A DNA stretch of 64,000 bases from Thozetella sp. PMI_491 (GCA_021432635.1 MU270111.1:124001-188000), one strand, 5' to 3'. Shown: positions 23,104 to 35,286, numbered from the stretch's first letter. Notes: generated from the letters alone by a model not told the origin. Translations and numbers: made by a program.

Positions 23104-26100
23104 TCAAGCATTAAGAGTCTTTATCATCATCTTGGACTTTCGCTTGTCGACCACCAGTAGAGCGCGGTTGTGGAAGACGGCCTCCATGGTGTCGATCACC
23201 TTGTTGAAGCTGCTGGCCGCGCCCTTTTCCTGCGTGAAACGGACGATGCTCAGGTGGCTCCGTCGGCCGTGCTCGATCACGGTCATGATTTCGGCCGCAA
23301 ACGAGACCTCCTTCATATTGAGGTCTAACAGCGAGTCCAATTCAGCAAGACGCTCGTATCTCGTCTCTAGAGGGGGACAACTCACAGTTCTTGCTGCCAA
23401 CCCTTGCAAACACGATGTTGCGCTCCTTGTCTACCTCGATGTCACGGATGCCATATCGACGCCACTCACGCAACAGGATTGCCACCTCCTGCCTAGACCG
23501 GCGCTTGGATATGGCGAAGCATAGGTGGCGCGTGGCGGGCTTGACGCGGAAGAGCCGAGCGAGCCAGTTCTGCTGCACCTCGATCTTGCGGTTGGTCCGC
23601 GAGGGGTCTACCTCACCATCATCCCTCCATAAAGAGCGGCCACGGCTCGGGTGGCTCGGGAGGCCTTGGTCAGATTTTAGCTTGCCGCGGGCCTTTTCCA
23701 ACTTGCTCTTCGGGTCGGGGCTAGGCGTATCACGATATTCAGGACCTAAAGTAGGGCAAGGAGTTAGTTTCATGATGCCCAACCAGACATGGTTACTCTT
23801 CCGGTATACATCACTCTTACCTGCCAAAGACATACGGGGCTCATTCTTCGACGGCTTCCAGAAGGAGAGGCCGAATGGCTTCTTTTTGGCTGGAGGGGGG
23901 GCCGGACTGTCGCTATGGGTCTGCTGCGAGGTCATCCGAGAAGTTGCGGAGGCTTTGTCGTCGCCCGGCTTGGCGGAAGTCTCGACCGTCTGAGGTTGGC
24001 TCTGGGATGCGCTACCGGTGACAGTGGTAAAGCTCGCCTCAGCTGCGGCCGTCACCTCATCTTTGGACTCTTTAGACGAGCGTCGGAACCACGACGACAC
24101 CTTGCGCTTAGTGGCTACGGTGGCATCGCCGTTTTGGGATACCCGAACTCCATCCTGCTTAAGGCAGGCATTACCAGCTTTGGTGTCTTGCTGGAGACTT
24201 AGTCGAGAGACGGCTCTGGGAGCAGGAGTGGGAAATGTCTCCGAGACACCCCTCATGTGGTGTTTGTGAATGCTTAAGGGTCGAGGAGGCTTTAGGGAGT
24301 TGTTTCCTCGAGTGGCCGAAGGAGACTGTACGATCCGAATTGTATTCTCTCCGCGGCCGTGATAAGCGAGTGTCTTGTCGCCCTTCGGAGTAGAAGGCTT
24401 CCCCACCACCTCGACTGGTAACGACACGGCGCGGGCTGTGCATATTTCTGAGGTGTTCTCATATATCGATGGCAGCGCGCGCGGGTCTGGGCTCGCCTGG
24501 TGGTAGGATGGTGCAGACACAATGCGGCGATCGCTCGAGACGGGGGTGGGAGTTCCCAGGGAGCCACGCACTTGCTGAGCTGACAGGAAATTGCTATTCG
24601 CAGCGAACTGAACACTGCTGTTGCTATCTCCAGTCAGAGGCGGAGATTGGGGACAAGTACGAGGAACAGGAGGCAAGGGGCGGTCATCCCAAGGGCGAGA
24701 GCTGCGCTTGTTGGCCGGCTCGCTTGAGAGCGGCGTGTCCGGGCATGCCCTCGTGGAAGGGGATCCCAGCGTGAGAGAGAATGGGCTAGACTGCCGGCAG
24801 CTAGTTGTGTCGCCGTCGTCCGTGTCCTCAACAATGATCGAGCTCTGGAATGCTTCGTCACAATCCTTAGCGATAGTGTGACTAAGCGCCTTGAGCTCCT
24901 CGTTCCAGATAACACTGTCCCCTCGCGGCTTGGCCACCTCGTATGCTGAGACAGTACTTCCGCCGATTTTGTTTCGGCGGTCTTTCGGTTTCTCCCGAGG
25001 CTGAAATTGGCGGGAGAGTGGCTGCCCCTCTCGGGCGACGCCCTGCCGTCCGGCAGCCGAAGAGGGCCGTTCGCCGCAGGGGCGTTCGCTGCTTCGCCGG
25101 CTTCCGTCCTTGGTCGCGCGGTTTCGCACGCCGGAGAAGTCGACTCCACGGCGATGGCGAGAGCTAACGCGCACGCGGGGCGTTCCCCGGCGGCTGCTTT
25201 GGATGGAGCCCATGGAGCTGTGAGGAGATCGCAACCTGCCTGTGCCGGTGCTATCGGACGTGTAAGTTCGAACCGAGTTCCTCCGCTGGCGCTGGGTGCC
25301 TGAACCGGACGCAGAGTGATATGACTTGAAAGAATGCGCGACCTTTGTCGAAGATTTACGTGAGCCAGGCTCGGGGCAACTAGGGCGGTGGATCACGATA
25401 TGGGCATGGCTTACTTGAGAGTCCAACGGCTGCAAGACCTTGGATGCATTGTACGGATCATAGCTCTTGACTGTTCCAAACTCAGACGGTGCGGGCGCCT
25501 CTGCCACATTGGAGATGACGGTGAAGCGGGACACGACCCGTTGATGTTGGCCCTTCCGCCGCGGATGGGTGAACTGGCATGTCGAGACTCGTTTGCCCCA
25601 GTTTGGCGGCTTGAGGTGGTGATAGTCGCTCTTGGAGATGGGAACATCGTTGTTGTAGTTCTCCAGCCGTGCCTCGCGGTACTTGAAGAGCAGCCAGTAG
25701 AAGGTCTTGTGCTCGTTCCGCTGGTCCTCCATCAGCTTCGCCTGGAGTTCCGTGTCAGATGCGGTGTGCCAAAGCGCCTTAAGCTGCCGCAAGATCTGGG
25801 GATCGATCGCCTCTAGAGGGATCGCCTCTATGTCGATATCTTCGCGGACCGGTAGGACTTTGCCGTCAAATATGAACTGATCGAGGTAGTCGTACTTCCT
25901 TAGCAGAGGAGACTCCCACATCTGCCGCATGTTAACGCGCCTCTTAGGATTGGCCACCAGGATTCGCCGAATCAGGTCTCGCGCCTCCAGGCTCAGGTGT
26001 TCTGACATCTCGTAGTCGGCGTTCTTAGACTTGGCCAACATGACGTGGAGATTCGCCTCGTCGAATGGGAGACGACCAGCTAGCATGGCGAATAGGATGA

Positions 26101-27194
26101 CGCCCATGCTCCAGAGGTCCACCTCAGGTCCCATGTAGCCTTGGTTTCGCAGGAGTTCTGGTGCCGCGTAATGCGGGCTACCACAGGCTGTAGTCAAGGG
26201 GCGGTTGGGTCCCTGGCGCAGCGCGGCCATTCCAAAATCCGCAATCTTGACTGTACCGTCTGCCTTCAAGAGGATGTTCTCTGGCTTGAGGTCGCGGTGG
26301 CAGATGTTGAATGAGTGGATGTACTCCATGGCGCGCATGATCTGCCTGAAGTAATACATGGCCTCTTCCTCTCGCATGCGACCCTGCCAGTTGATGAACT
26401 CAAACATGTCTCCCTTTTCCACAAACTCGGTGACGAGATAACTACAGCTTGGTCAGCACCCGTGATCAAGCTCGGCGCGGAGGGAGTGGTGCGAAGGAGC
26501 AATGGCAAGAGACTTACATTTCGGACCGGTTTTCCCAAATATCATAAAGCTTCATGATATTGGGGTGCTCGATTAACTTGAGGATAGCTACCTCCCTCTC
26601 AATGGTAACGGGCATGCGGCGATGGCCCTCGAGGACGGACAGCTTCTGGTTCTCATAGATGCTATCTAGGTTAGCCAGACTGCCGGCCTGGGTGATCTTG
26701 GCTGACTCCTTTGTGACAATCTTGATAGCGGCCAACTGATGGGTGACACGATGTCGAGCGAGGCGAACCCGGGCGGATGAGCCCTTCCTAAGGGTCTTTC
26801 CCAGCTGCCATGGGCCGATGTGTGTCTTGAGTTGCCTGGTTGTGGATGCTGTGGATGAGACGTTGGAGAACTGAGATACGCGCTTTTCTGCCGCCACCTC
26901 ACGCGTGTCCTGGCTCCGAAGGCGGTGTTGCCCGGCTGGGACAGCGTCGTACGCTGCCGGAGCCGTTGAGGATGGGCGGTTCTCTTGGTGCGCCCCTAGA
27001 TTGGGATTCATTGACGGGACCGGGTTGTTGGGATCGCGAGGCCCCCTCTTTGCAGGTTTTGACCGGACACTCGCACTGTCGTCGGCATCGTAATGTCGAC
27101 TGCTGCTGCCGAGGGAGGCATTGCTCACCCGGTTGGTCGCATCGCCGAGCGGGTGCCGGTTAGCGGAGAGCCTGGAGCCGACCTGATGATCCAT
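23104..27194 (-). CDS. gin4: Gin4/Hsl1 (Nim1-related) septin-associated Ser/Thr kinase
   Basis: Four exons, 27194-26518, 26441-23821, 23745-23386 and 23324-23104, encode 1292 residues. The kinase domain spans about 127-400: catalytic Lys158 in AAIKIV, HRDLKPEN with Asp276, DFG with Asp294, and activation segment TACGSPHYAAPE, the form typical of Hsl1/Gin4. The Gly-rich loop is unusual, reading RKGSSA at 136-141 where GxGxxG is expected. Residues 400-1150 are long, Ser/Pro-rich and mostly disordered. The C-terminus (EVSFAAEIMTVIEHGRRSHL onward) is a KA1-type membrane-binding domain. This family localises to septin rings at the future septum, coordinates septin assembly, and in yeasts inhibits Swe1/Wee1. 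Intron 2 (23820-23746) is 75 nt, in frame and without a stop, so it could pass unnoticed as coding; it has a GTAAGA donor, an ACTAAC branch and a TTTAG acceptor. The last 61-nt intron removes a frame break and restores the KA1 domain. Confidence 0.92.
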
Positions 27195-28324
27195 GATGAC
27201 GCTTCCCGAGATGCGAAATTCAATACATAGTCCGGATGGAAAAGTAAGAATGAGAAGGGAGGACGGATTGAATAGCAGGAGCTGGCCGTCAGAACTAGGG
27301 TCTGTGGGATGGGAAGGGGGGGGGGGAGGAGTAAAGGGATGATGGCGAGAGCGAAGTCTTGAGGAGAGCGATCTGACCGCACGGCGAGGATTGACTTGTA
27401 GTCAGAGTGCGCGAAAGGGTCCGCCTAGTGAGAGGATCGCAGAGAAAGCAGGCGGCAGGGGCGAGGGCAATGGTAGGGGAGACTGTAGAAGAGGCAGCGC
27501 GTGAGTAGAGGAGGTGGGCGGGCCACGAGCAGGCGCGTCTTGCGGATCGGAGAGCTGGGCTGGGAGAGTGGGGCCCAAAATCGGCCGTAACAAGCAAAGA
27601 TTGGGATATGGAGGAATGCAGATGATGAAAGTGATGCTCCGAGGTGGCTCGGCGAGGCGGCATGGGAAGGGGAATAAGTGGTGCCCGAGTGCGCAAGACA
27701 GGTTGGCGAGGCGGGGCAGGGGAAGGAGGGATGAAGACAGTGTCTGAGATACTGGGGCATGCCTCGTGCCAGCCTCCGCAGAATCACCCCCCAAACACGA
27801 CAGTACCATCGTCCTAGACCCTGAAAGAAGGCCTCCCTGCATGTCTGCGGCCTGTTCGTGCACGCCACGGCGGCCGGTGCCAATGTCTGCTGAAGTGGGA
27901 GAAAAAAAAGCCAGCCCCCATTGCACCACGCAGCTTGCGCGGCTCCATCCGCAGCATTCCAGTCCCGATATTTAAAGCCACCGGTACGGAATCCTTGTCC
28001 ATATCTTCAAGACAACAGAGTTATCGATTTCGAACCTGGAGCTCGTCGTCACGATTCCTTAAAGCGAGGTAGGTAGGATATAAGGGGCATTGTTTACTTC
28101 CCACGACTCGAAATCGCACTTTAACTTGGTCTCGAGAGGTTGATAAAACGTCGCCACCAGGTTACTCCAGGGATATGACCGAGGCAGATAGCTGCATTTG
28201 GAGCAGAATCGTCTTCGGACCGGAGCGTTCATTTGCCCGGCTTGAAGCTTTGTGGCTGGTGTGAAGACCACCTAGAACCAGTGTCTCCATGAACCCAGCA
28301 TGAGGTACTAGAGCTAGCCAGCCT
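27195..28324. other. Upstream region of the Gin4-type kinase
   Basis: This should hold the promoter and leader of the minus-strand kinase. Open frames of 130-175 codons overlap each other on both strands with no recognisable content. A short TAGG tract lies at 28070-28078. The part nearest the relic at 28.3 kb (about 28060-28320, minus strand) may be a further decayed piece of it. Confidence 0.4.
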
Positions 28325-28700
28325 TTAGAATAAGTAGGCATAGTCTGAGATATCTGGTCTTGAGAAACTCATGATGAGTCCGGTCTCCTCCCAAGCTACG
28401 GAGTCTAGGCCCTCGTCTATCCATGGAGCAGCCTGCAACCGAATCCGCTCGCGTTTTTGTCTTACAGTGTGTCTGGATGAGGCTGTTTGACTCGATGCTA
28501 GGAGTACCATGTAATCGATCTTGAATACGCCGGCGTGAAAGAGCCTCCAACGGCACAGCTCACTTGCTATCGGACGAAGAGGTGAAACCCAAGTCTGGCG
28601 TGCTACCGAAGACCTCGAGGATTGCCGCCGAAATTAGAGAGGTACTGGAACTATTGAAGAAAATATCAATTTCATAGCTCGGCCATCTTAGATTTGAAAG
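28325..28700 (-). pseudogene. Apparent gene relic with a frame break, family unknown
   Basis: On the minus strand a protein-like segment begins at 28700, just after a plausible intron end (GCTAACG branch, TCTAG acceptor), and runs open for 46 codons (start LSNLRWPSYEIDIFF) to a TGA at 28562-28560. A second frame, overlapping it by one nucleotide step, then gives ELCRWRLFHAGVFKIDYM and stays open to a TAA at 28327-28325 (ending SDYAYLF). Both halves have amino-acid composition typical of a folded protein, unlike neighbouring chance frames, and they abut cleanly at the TGA, as if one base had been gained. No start codon or upstream exon is found and I recognise no domain. It could instead be a live gene with an intron I misread. 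Confidence 0.45.
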
Positions 28701-29383
28701 CTAGACGCCTAGCAGCACATCGTTAGCGGCGTCCTGGAGGCCATGGTTGCCAAGTCAGCAGAAGCTAGATAAGCAGGTCGTGGCATAATATATTCTCGTT
28801 CGAAAAGGAGCCTGGGGCCGAAACCATAAAAGAACACGTAGAGACCAAGACACACCCCAGAATTATCCACCTGTCAAGTGCTACCAGGCGAGATGCGACC
28901 CCAGGGGAGGGGATTCAGGCAATGTAATGGAGCCAAGGGAGAGGAGCAAGGTGGGAAGCAAAGGGGCAACTCTCCTGTCCTTAGCTCTAAACTGGAGCCA
29001 GGAACCGCTGGCGTTGCACCTCCACATAACACATAGTCCGTTGAAGAGACCTCGCAAGAACAATTTTTCTTTTTCTTGACTGTAGAAGCTTTGGTCCTCG
29101 AGGGGCCGACTTCGCCGGCTGAAGCTGGGAGGAAGGGATGAGGTTGGAGACGTGGCTAGTGGCGCCCTGGGTGTGAACTTAGGAAACCTTAAGAGGCAGG
29201 CATCAGTCGCGTCTCGCTGCACTGCACGCGTTCAATGCCCCACCACAAACCACTCCCACTCCCGCAGTACTTTTTCCCCCAAAGGCGCACATTTCGAATC
29301 GGGCCAGGCCGCCGCATTACAGAGAGCACGGATGGAGCATTAGTCCCCTCACTTTAGTATCACGCAGCATCGACACCGATCCC
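28701..29383. other. Region upstream of SMC5
   Basis: About 680 bp, probably the SMC5 promoter and leader. A 113-codon minus-strand frame is present but looks like chance. No clear core promoter element is visible. Confidence 0.45.
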
Positions 29384-32300
29384 ATGTCGCGACAGCTTTC
29401 GCGCAGACGTGCGCGCGCCAGCCTTGAGAGCGAGCACGAGGCAGATGCTACACGTATCAGCGACCGATCCCCCGCCCAAACCTCAGAAGGCCTAAAACGT
29501 CCCCGACTTCGAGGTGGCGGCCGAACTGATTACGAGGACGAGAGCAACGGAGACGATGACAACGATGCCTACGGTATGGCTGGACGACCGAACGGTGCGA
29601 GCCGCATACCGAGCGAGGATGAGGGCAGCGATGGTGGCATGGTCGGTAGTGCGAACGGTCGCTCGGCGCGAGCCATCAACGGCAAGTCCCGCGGCGAGTT
29701 CCACCCCGGAGCCATCGTTGCTGTACGTGTCAAAGATTTTGTGACCTACAAGTACGCCGAGTTCTTCCCCGGGCCGAACTTGAACATGGTGATCGGGCCC
29801 AACGGCACCGGCAAGAGCTCCCTCGTCTGTGCCATTTGTCTCGGATTGGGCTACCACCACAGCGTTCTTGGCCGGGCCAACAACTTCGGCGATTATGTCA
29901 AGCGCGGGGAAAGACAAGCAACAGTCGAGATCGAGCTGCAAGGGCTTCCCAAGGCCAAGAGGAATTATCATGTGCGCTTGGTCATCGACGCAGCGGACAG
30001 CAAGAGGGCCTTCTATCTCAACGGCAAAGAAACAGGCATCCGAGCCATCCAAGGCCTAATGAAGGACCTAAGAATCCAAGTCGACAACCTCTGCCAGTTC
30101 CTTCCTCAAGAAAAGGTGGCCGAGTTCGCTGGTCTCGGCCCTGTTGAGTATCTAGAGCGGACCATGCAGGCCATTGCACCAATGGAGACCATCGAGCAGC
30201 AAAAGGAACTCAAGGATCTCTACAAGAAACACAAGGAACTTCTCCGCCACAACGACGACGGTGCCGAGCAGCTAAGCAATCTCGAGGCCCGACAGCATGC
30301 TCTTCAAGCGGATGTAGACAAGCTCAGAGAGCGGGAGGAGGTCCAGCAGACAATCAAGCTCTATGAAGACGCGATCGTGTTGCTAGCCTATGATGAAGCC
30401 CGCAAGGCCCACCGCGAGGCCAAAGACGAGAAGAAGCAGACAGAGAAAGACCTCAAACGCCTACACCAGAGCGCCGCCCCGTCTCTCCAGGCCGTAAACA
30501 GGAAGCGAGAGTACAAGACACGCATCGAAGAGGCGATCCGGTCCAGGGAGCGGGCTCTGCGGGCGACCGAGTCCGCTTCAGAGGCTCTGCTAAAGGATGT
30601 AGAGGGCGCCGAGGATGACATGAGGCAGGCCGCTAGCAAAGACGAGGCCGAGAGGACGCTCCAGGTGGAGAAGAGGAAGGACTTAAGCGCGCACATTAAG
30701 AAGCTCAATAACCTACAGGCTCAATATGCCAAGGGGTCGAATGGCTTCGATGCGGCCGACTGGAACAGGAAGATTGTAAGCGTTAACCCCCTCCCCGAAC
30801 CAGGCTAGCTAGCCTCGCGTAGGAGCCTCCTCGCTAACCAGGTGCAGCGAGAGCAAGAACACGAGGAGCGCGAGACCTTGACAAGACTAGGCGAGCTTAC
30901 TGACGAAATGAGGATCATGATGCCACAAGGCAAGGAGAAGAAGGAACAAAAGCTGGCTCTCCAACGCGAGATCGAAGGATTGGAGTCTCAGGCTGGCCAG
31001 CTCCTCAACCAGCTCAAGAGACTCAAGCCCGACGTTGCTGCTGGTTACATGTGGTTGAAGGATCACCAGCATGAGTTCAGCCAAGAGGTGTTCGGACCTG
31101 CCATGCTCTCCTGTTCAGTCAAGGATCAGCGCTACTCAGACTTGGTGCAGGCGACCCTGCGCCAGGAAGACTTCCTCTGCTTCACCGCGCAGACCAAGGA
31201 AGATCACATCAAGCTCAGCGACCAGTTCTATAAGAACATGGAGCTGTCGGTAACTATCCGAACCTGTCAGACCCCATTCCATACCTTCCGGTCCCCGTTG
31301 TCCAAGGCGCAAGTGGAGGAGCTCGGGTTTGATGGGTTTGCCATCGATTTCCTTGACGGCCCCGACCCTGTCCTTGCTATGCTCTGCACGGAAAGTAGGC
31401 TTCACACAAGCCTCGTCGGATTGAACCCCATGACGGACGAGTCCTACGCGAAGGTCAGCCAACTAGATGCTGTCGGCCAGTTCGTGGCAGGCAGCCAAAG
31501 CTACAAGACGGTGCGGCGGCGAGAGTACGGCGCTGCTGGCATATCCACCAGCGTGATTGAGGTGCCCAAAGGCCGGTTCTGGTCCGACCAGCCGCTTGAT
31601 CTCTCGGAGAGACAAGAGCTGCAGAGAAAGCTGGCTGAGCTGTCGGCCGAAATCAAGGAGCTTGAGGGGGTATTCAATGACAAGAAAGAGGAGAAAGGAC
31701 GCCTCGATGCGCAGCGCAAGGAGATTGGAGATCGAATTGTCTGTCTTCAACGGCCCGTCCCCCTTTGTTTCCGCACCCTAGCTAACACGTTTATAGCTTG
31801 AGATCCGCCACCAGAAGAACGAGCTGCAGAAGGAATACAACATCTGGCGTACCTTGCCGGACAAAATCGGTAAGGGCGAATGGCTCCAACCCGCAATGAC
31901 AAAAGCAACTGCTAACGCGGTGCACAGAGCAATTAGAGAGGACGCGAGATCAAAAGAGGGCCAGCATCGAGGAGAGCAAAGAGCGTCGGCAACGCCTAGC
32001 CGAGCACAAGGATGATGCTGTCCTACAGCACGTCAAGGCAGTGCTTGCCCACGCCAAGAGCCTCACAGCCATCCACCAGGCCTCGCAAGAGATAGTCGAA
32101 GCCAAGGTGCGCTTGATAGAAGCTGAGTCTGATTTGGAGTATCTGAAATCGCAGAACGTGGACATAAACCGGAGACTCGAGGAGGCCCAGGCTAGAGTAC
32201 AGGAGCTCACGGCGAACATGAATGCGCTCAAGGAGAAGGCACAGGAAGCCCTCGAGAAGGCCCAGGGCATCGTCACGGAGGAGAACCAACAAATGTTTCA

Positions 32301-33039
32301 GGAACTACGCGAAAGCAAGACGGTGGATGACCTACAGATGGAGATCAACGCCGAGAAGGCCAAGCTCGACCTGATCCAGGCGGGCAATCCGCATGCTCTT
32401 CAAGAATACGAGAGGCGCGGGGCTGAGATTGAGCGGCTGAGGGCACGCAAAGAAGGCCTAGATGCGCAGCTCGCGGAGCTCGAGGCGGACACCGCGGCGC
32501 TCCGCGCCGAGTGGGAACCCCAGGTGGACGGGCTTGTGGGCCGTATCAACGACGCGTTTGCGCATAACTTTGAGCAGATCAACTGCGCGGGCGAGGTCAG
32601 CCTGCTCAAGGACGAAGACTTCGAAAAGTGGGCCATCGACATCAAGGTTCGCTTCCGCGAGAACGAGACGATGCAGCGGCTCGACAAGCAGCGGCAGTCG
32701 GGCGGCGAGCGCGCCGTCTCAACTGTCTTCTATCTGATGGCGCTGCAGGCGATGGCCAAGGCGCCGTTCCGCGTGGTTGACGAGATCAACCAGGGTATGG
32801 ACCCACGCAACGAGCGCATGGTACACGAGCGCATGGTTGACATCGCTTGCAACGAACACACCAGCCAGTACTTCCTTATCACGCCTAAGCTGCTGCGCAA
32901 CTTGCGGTATGACCCACGCATGAAGGTTCACTGCATCTGCAGCGGCGAGCACATGCCAGAGCACGATGCTGGCAGCGAGACAAAACTGAACCTGGCCAAG
33001 TTCGTCGACATCCAGCGGTCGCTTGTCGCAGCCAACTGA
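29384..33039 (+). CDS. smc5: SMC5, structural maintenance of chromosomes protein 5
   Basis: Four exons, 29384-30775, 30842-31738, 31797-31869 and 31928-33039, encode 1157 residues. Residues 1-105 are a disordered acidic head. The N-terminal half of the ATPase head follows: Walker A GPNGTGKSS from 138, preceded by KDFVTYKYAEFFPGPNLN, which is specific to SMC5, and then DNLCQFLPQEKVAEFAGL. Two long heptad-rich coiled coils flank a hinge at about 500-680. The C-terminal half-head has the ABC signature SGGER at 1045-1049 and Walker B FRVVDEINQGMD. With SMC6 and the Nse subunits this forms the Smc5/6 complex, which binds DNA and helps resolve recombination intermediates and stalled forks. Intron 1 has two possible acceptors 6 nt apart (AG at 30841 and 30847), so the protein may contain or lack Val-Gln there. 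Intron 2 uses the weak donor GTCTGT. The reading frame is intact throughout. Confidence 0.95.
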
Positions 33040-34430
33040 GCCACGGGGCAGACAGCTCAAGCGCAGATCGTCTCTGCGGCACTAGCAGCTGGGCGAGGCG
33101 GGCGTTGTTGACGAGCCTGTTCATTGTCCCTGTTTTGCCCTTTGTACAATAAGCACCCAGGTACTGGGGTACTCTAGAGTGCGACCCCATCTGCAAGTCC
33201 TTGTTGGGCTCGCCAACCTAGCACGCATCTAGGGATGTCATGGTGGACATGCATGCCGTATAATACTGTATTGCCACGCCCTAGACCGCTATCTAACGCT
33301 GTGGCTACCGGTCCCGTGTGCTCGGCTATCTTGCTAGTCGCTAGTACACTGGCTACGAAGATATGACGTAGCCTGATGGAACGACTGAGAAACAGAGCTG
33401 CGGCAGCAGACTTGGCAAGTACGAGTCCGTTCGAGAAACACTGGAGGAGCTGCACCCTGTCCCCAAGCCACGACTCCACACGCAAATAAGCACTCAAGGT
33501 ACGTGTAATTCCGTGAGCCAAGGATGGCGCCCGGAGTGTCGCACCATCTTGTCTAGGTTTCCTGGTGGTGGGCGGACGTAAACTGCCCCACCTTCGTCTC
33601 ACACAGCTGCGTCGATGCGATCTGAGTTGGAAGTCGCAGCCCGAGAGAGGAAGGGCATGGAGAGTGACATTGGCAATGTGCAATGTCCAATCTCTAGCAG
33701 GTCGCTGGCCAAATATAGAGGACCATTCTTCCCTGTCTAGTCCAATCCAATGAACCTTCGTTTTGCTCAAATTTTCCTGGCTCCTTTGGTTCTAGGCCGC
33801 AGAGCCTCCCCGACTGTGCTTGTGGGTCGGGAGAGCGTTGCAGACTGTTGTCCTACTAGCGAGGTCCCGCCTTGTCCTCCAGACACAAGCGTCCCCACCT
33901 TTCACGTCAGACCAAATCAAAGACGTCATCGGCCGTTGGCCCGGACCAGTAGCATCACTATGGCATCACTGTGGCATCGTTGCGACAATTGCCTGCTCTC
34001 TGGGCTCCTTATGGTGCGCCCGGGACACACTGTTTCCTAATACTTTGCCCCCCTACAAACCTGCAGAATTAGGAGCAGAAGCTCCGCCTGGGATCACCCC
34101 TGGATTGCGGTGATCAGAGCTTCTATGAGGCTGCAATGACGTCATGTACAGGCTCACTTGATGTCCCCAATGTCGGGGCAAAAGAGGGACGCACAAAAAC
34201 AGCCAGCGAACCTGTGGGGCACGAGGGTCTGGGCGCGTGAAATATATATCTTCGAGCCTCGCAGCTTGTAACGACTCAAGAACACCAAACCATCACTCAC
34301 CCAACGTCTAACTATCTCTACAAACGAGAATCACACCACGAGCCGTCGCCAGCTTCCGTGGTAAACCCCAGAACAATATCAACAACCCAAACACCTTCAC
34401 CATTTCACGACACGCTATCTCACCGCCGCA
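33040..34430. other. Intergenic region, SMC5 to small-protein gene
   Basis: The first part is the SMC5 3' UTR region; the last 200 bp are the promoter and leader of the 77-residue protein gene (TATA-like box listed separately). A 198-codon minus-strand frame (33770-33174) has no recognisable domain and was rejected. Confidence 0.5.
34243..34249 (+). promoter_or_regulatory. TATA-like box of the 77-residue protein gene
   Basis: TATATAT lies 182 bp upstream of the ATG and is followed by an A/C-rich leader (CACCAAACC, CTAACTATCTCTACAAACG) of the kind found before highly expressed fungal genes. The call rests on sequence and position only. Confidence 0.55.
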
Positions 34431-34878
34431 ATGGGTGCCGTCGTCTCCTGCGTAAGTCACCATCCTACGCACACCTCGGTGTAGCTCCTGGGGACAGTCT
34501 CCTCAGGTCTCCCTCATCCCCACGTTCCCTTTCCCTTCGCGCAACGATTTCAGTACAGCCTGCTGACTACCCCCGACAGATCGAGTCCGTCTTCCGGACC
34601 ATTGGTCGCATCATCATGGCAATCGTAAGTATTTCTCGTGCTCTACGGTCCCCTTCCAGGAGCTCTACTCTTTCGAAGAAATTAATAAGTGGCTGACCGT
34701 TTCTTCGCAGATCAACGGCGTTGGAAGCATCATCATGGCCATCGTTAATGGCGTCGTTACCCTCTTGGACATCATCGTCGGCTTCCTCACCTGCAACACC
34801 TGCGGCAGCCGGCGGCGCGGCGGCACGGGTCGCCGGTTCGGCCGACGTCATCGCCACACAACGACAAGCGCAATCTGA
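34431..34878 (+). CDS. Small membrane-associated protein, probably N-myristoylated (77 aa)
   Basis: Three short exons, 34431-34451 (7 codons), 34580-34624 (15 codons) and 34711-34878, all phase 0 with GTAAGT donors and CAG acceptors, encode 77 residues. The N-terminus MGAVVSC has Gly2 for N-myristoylation and Cys7 as a possible palmitoylation site. Two amphipathic or hydrophobic segments follow (IGRIIMAIINGVGSIIMAIV and VVTLLDIIVGFLTC), then a Cys pair (CNTCG) and a strongly basic tail (SRRRGGTGRRFGRRHRH). I know such small proteins beginning MGAVVSC as a conserved, uncharacterised family in filamentous ascomycetes, but cannot name a function. Lipidation plus a basic tail points to the inner face of the plasma membrane or an endomembrane. 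The TATA-like box and leader suggest strong expression. Each exon is too short for ordinary open-frame searches, so the gene is easy to miss. Confidence 0.85.
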
Positions 34879-35286
34879 GGCGCTTGAACTGCCCTCCCGC
34901 TCGGGCTTTCGCGAAAAGCCACGCGCAGGCAGTTGGTCTCTGACGGATCCCATCAACAAAGAGGCTTGGTGGAAGTGCATTTGACTGGGACGCGCGAATG
35001 CCACTGTTTCTTTTACACCCTGGACGATGACTTCTTAGTTCCTTGCTACTTTCTCGCACGGACTGAGATACAGATGGATGGGGATGAACTACGAGATACC
35101 CATATTTTAACGTGAGAAATGACAGTCCATTGGCTGGGTAGGAGGAGAGCCGTACGATAGCTAGGAACCTGCATTGTATCAATACATCACGATTCCCTTA
35201 TTTGCAGATTGACGGTGAGATTGAGGACCTCCTCATCTCATCCTTCTTAAATTCGCCGACTATATCAACGCGTGCCAACTCTGCGA
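34879..35286. other. Convergent 3' region, small-protein gene / XPF
   Basis: About 400 bp separates two converging stop codons and presumably holds both 3' UTRs. Nothing else is seen. Confidence 0.6.

Noticed and set aside
23325-23385. Frame break near the Gin4 C-terminus as a pseudogene sign
   Set aside because: A 61-nt GT-AG intron explains it and restores the conserved KA1 domain.
33174-33770. 198-codon minus-strand open frame downstream of SMC5
   Set aside because: No recognisable motif, no supporting exon structure, lies in the SMC5 3' region.
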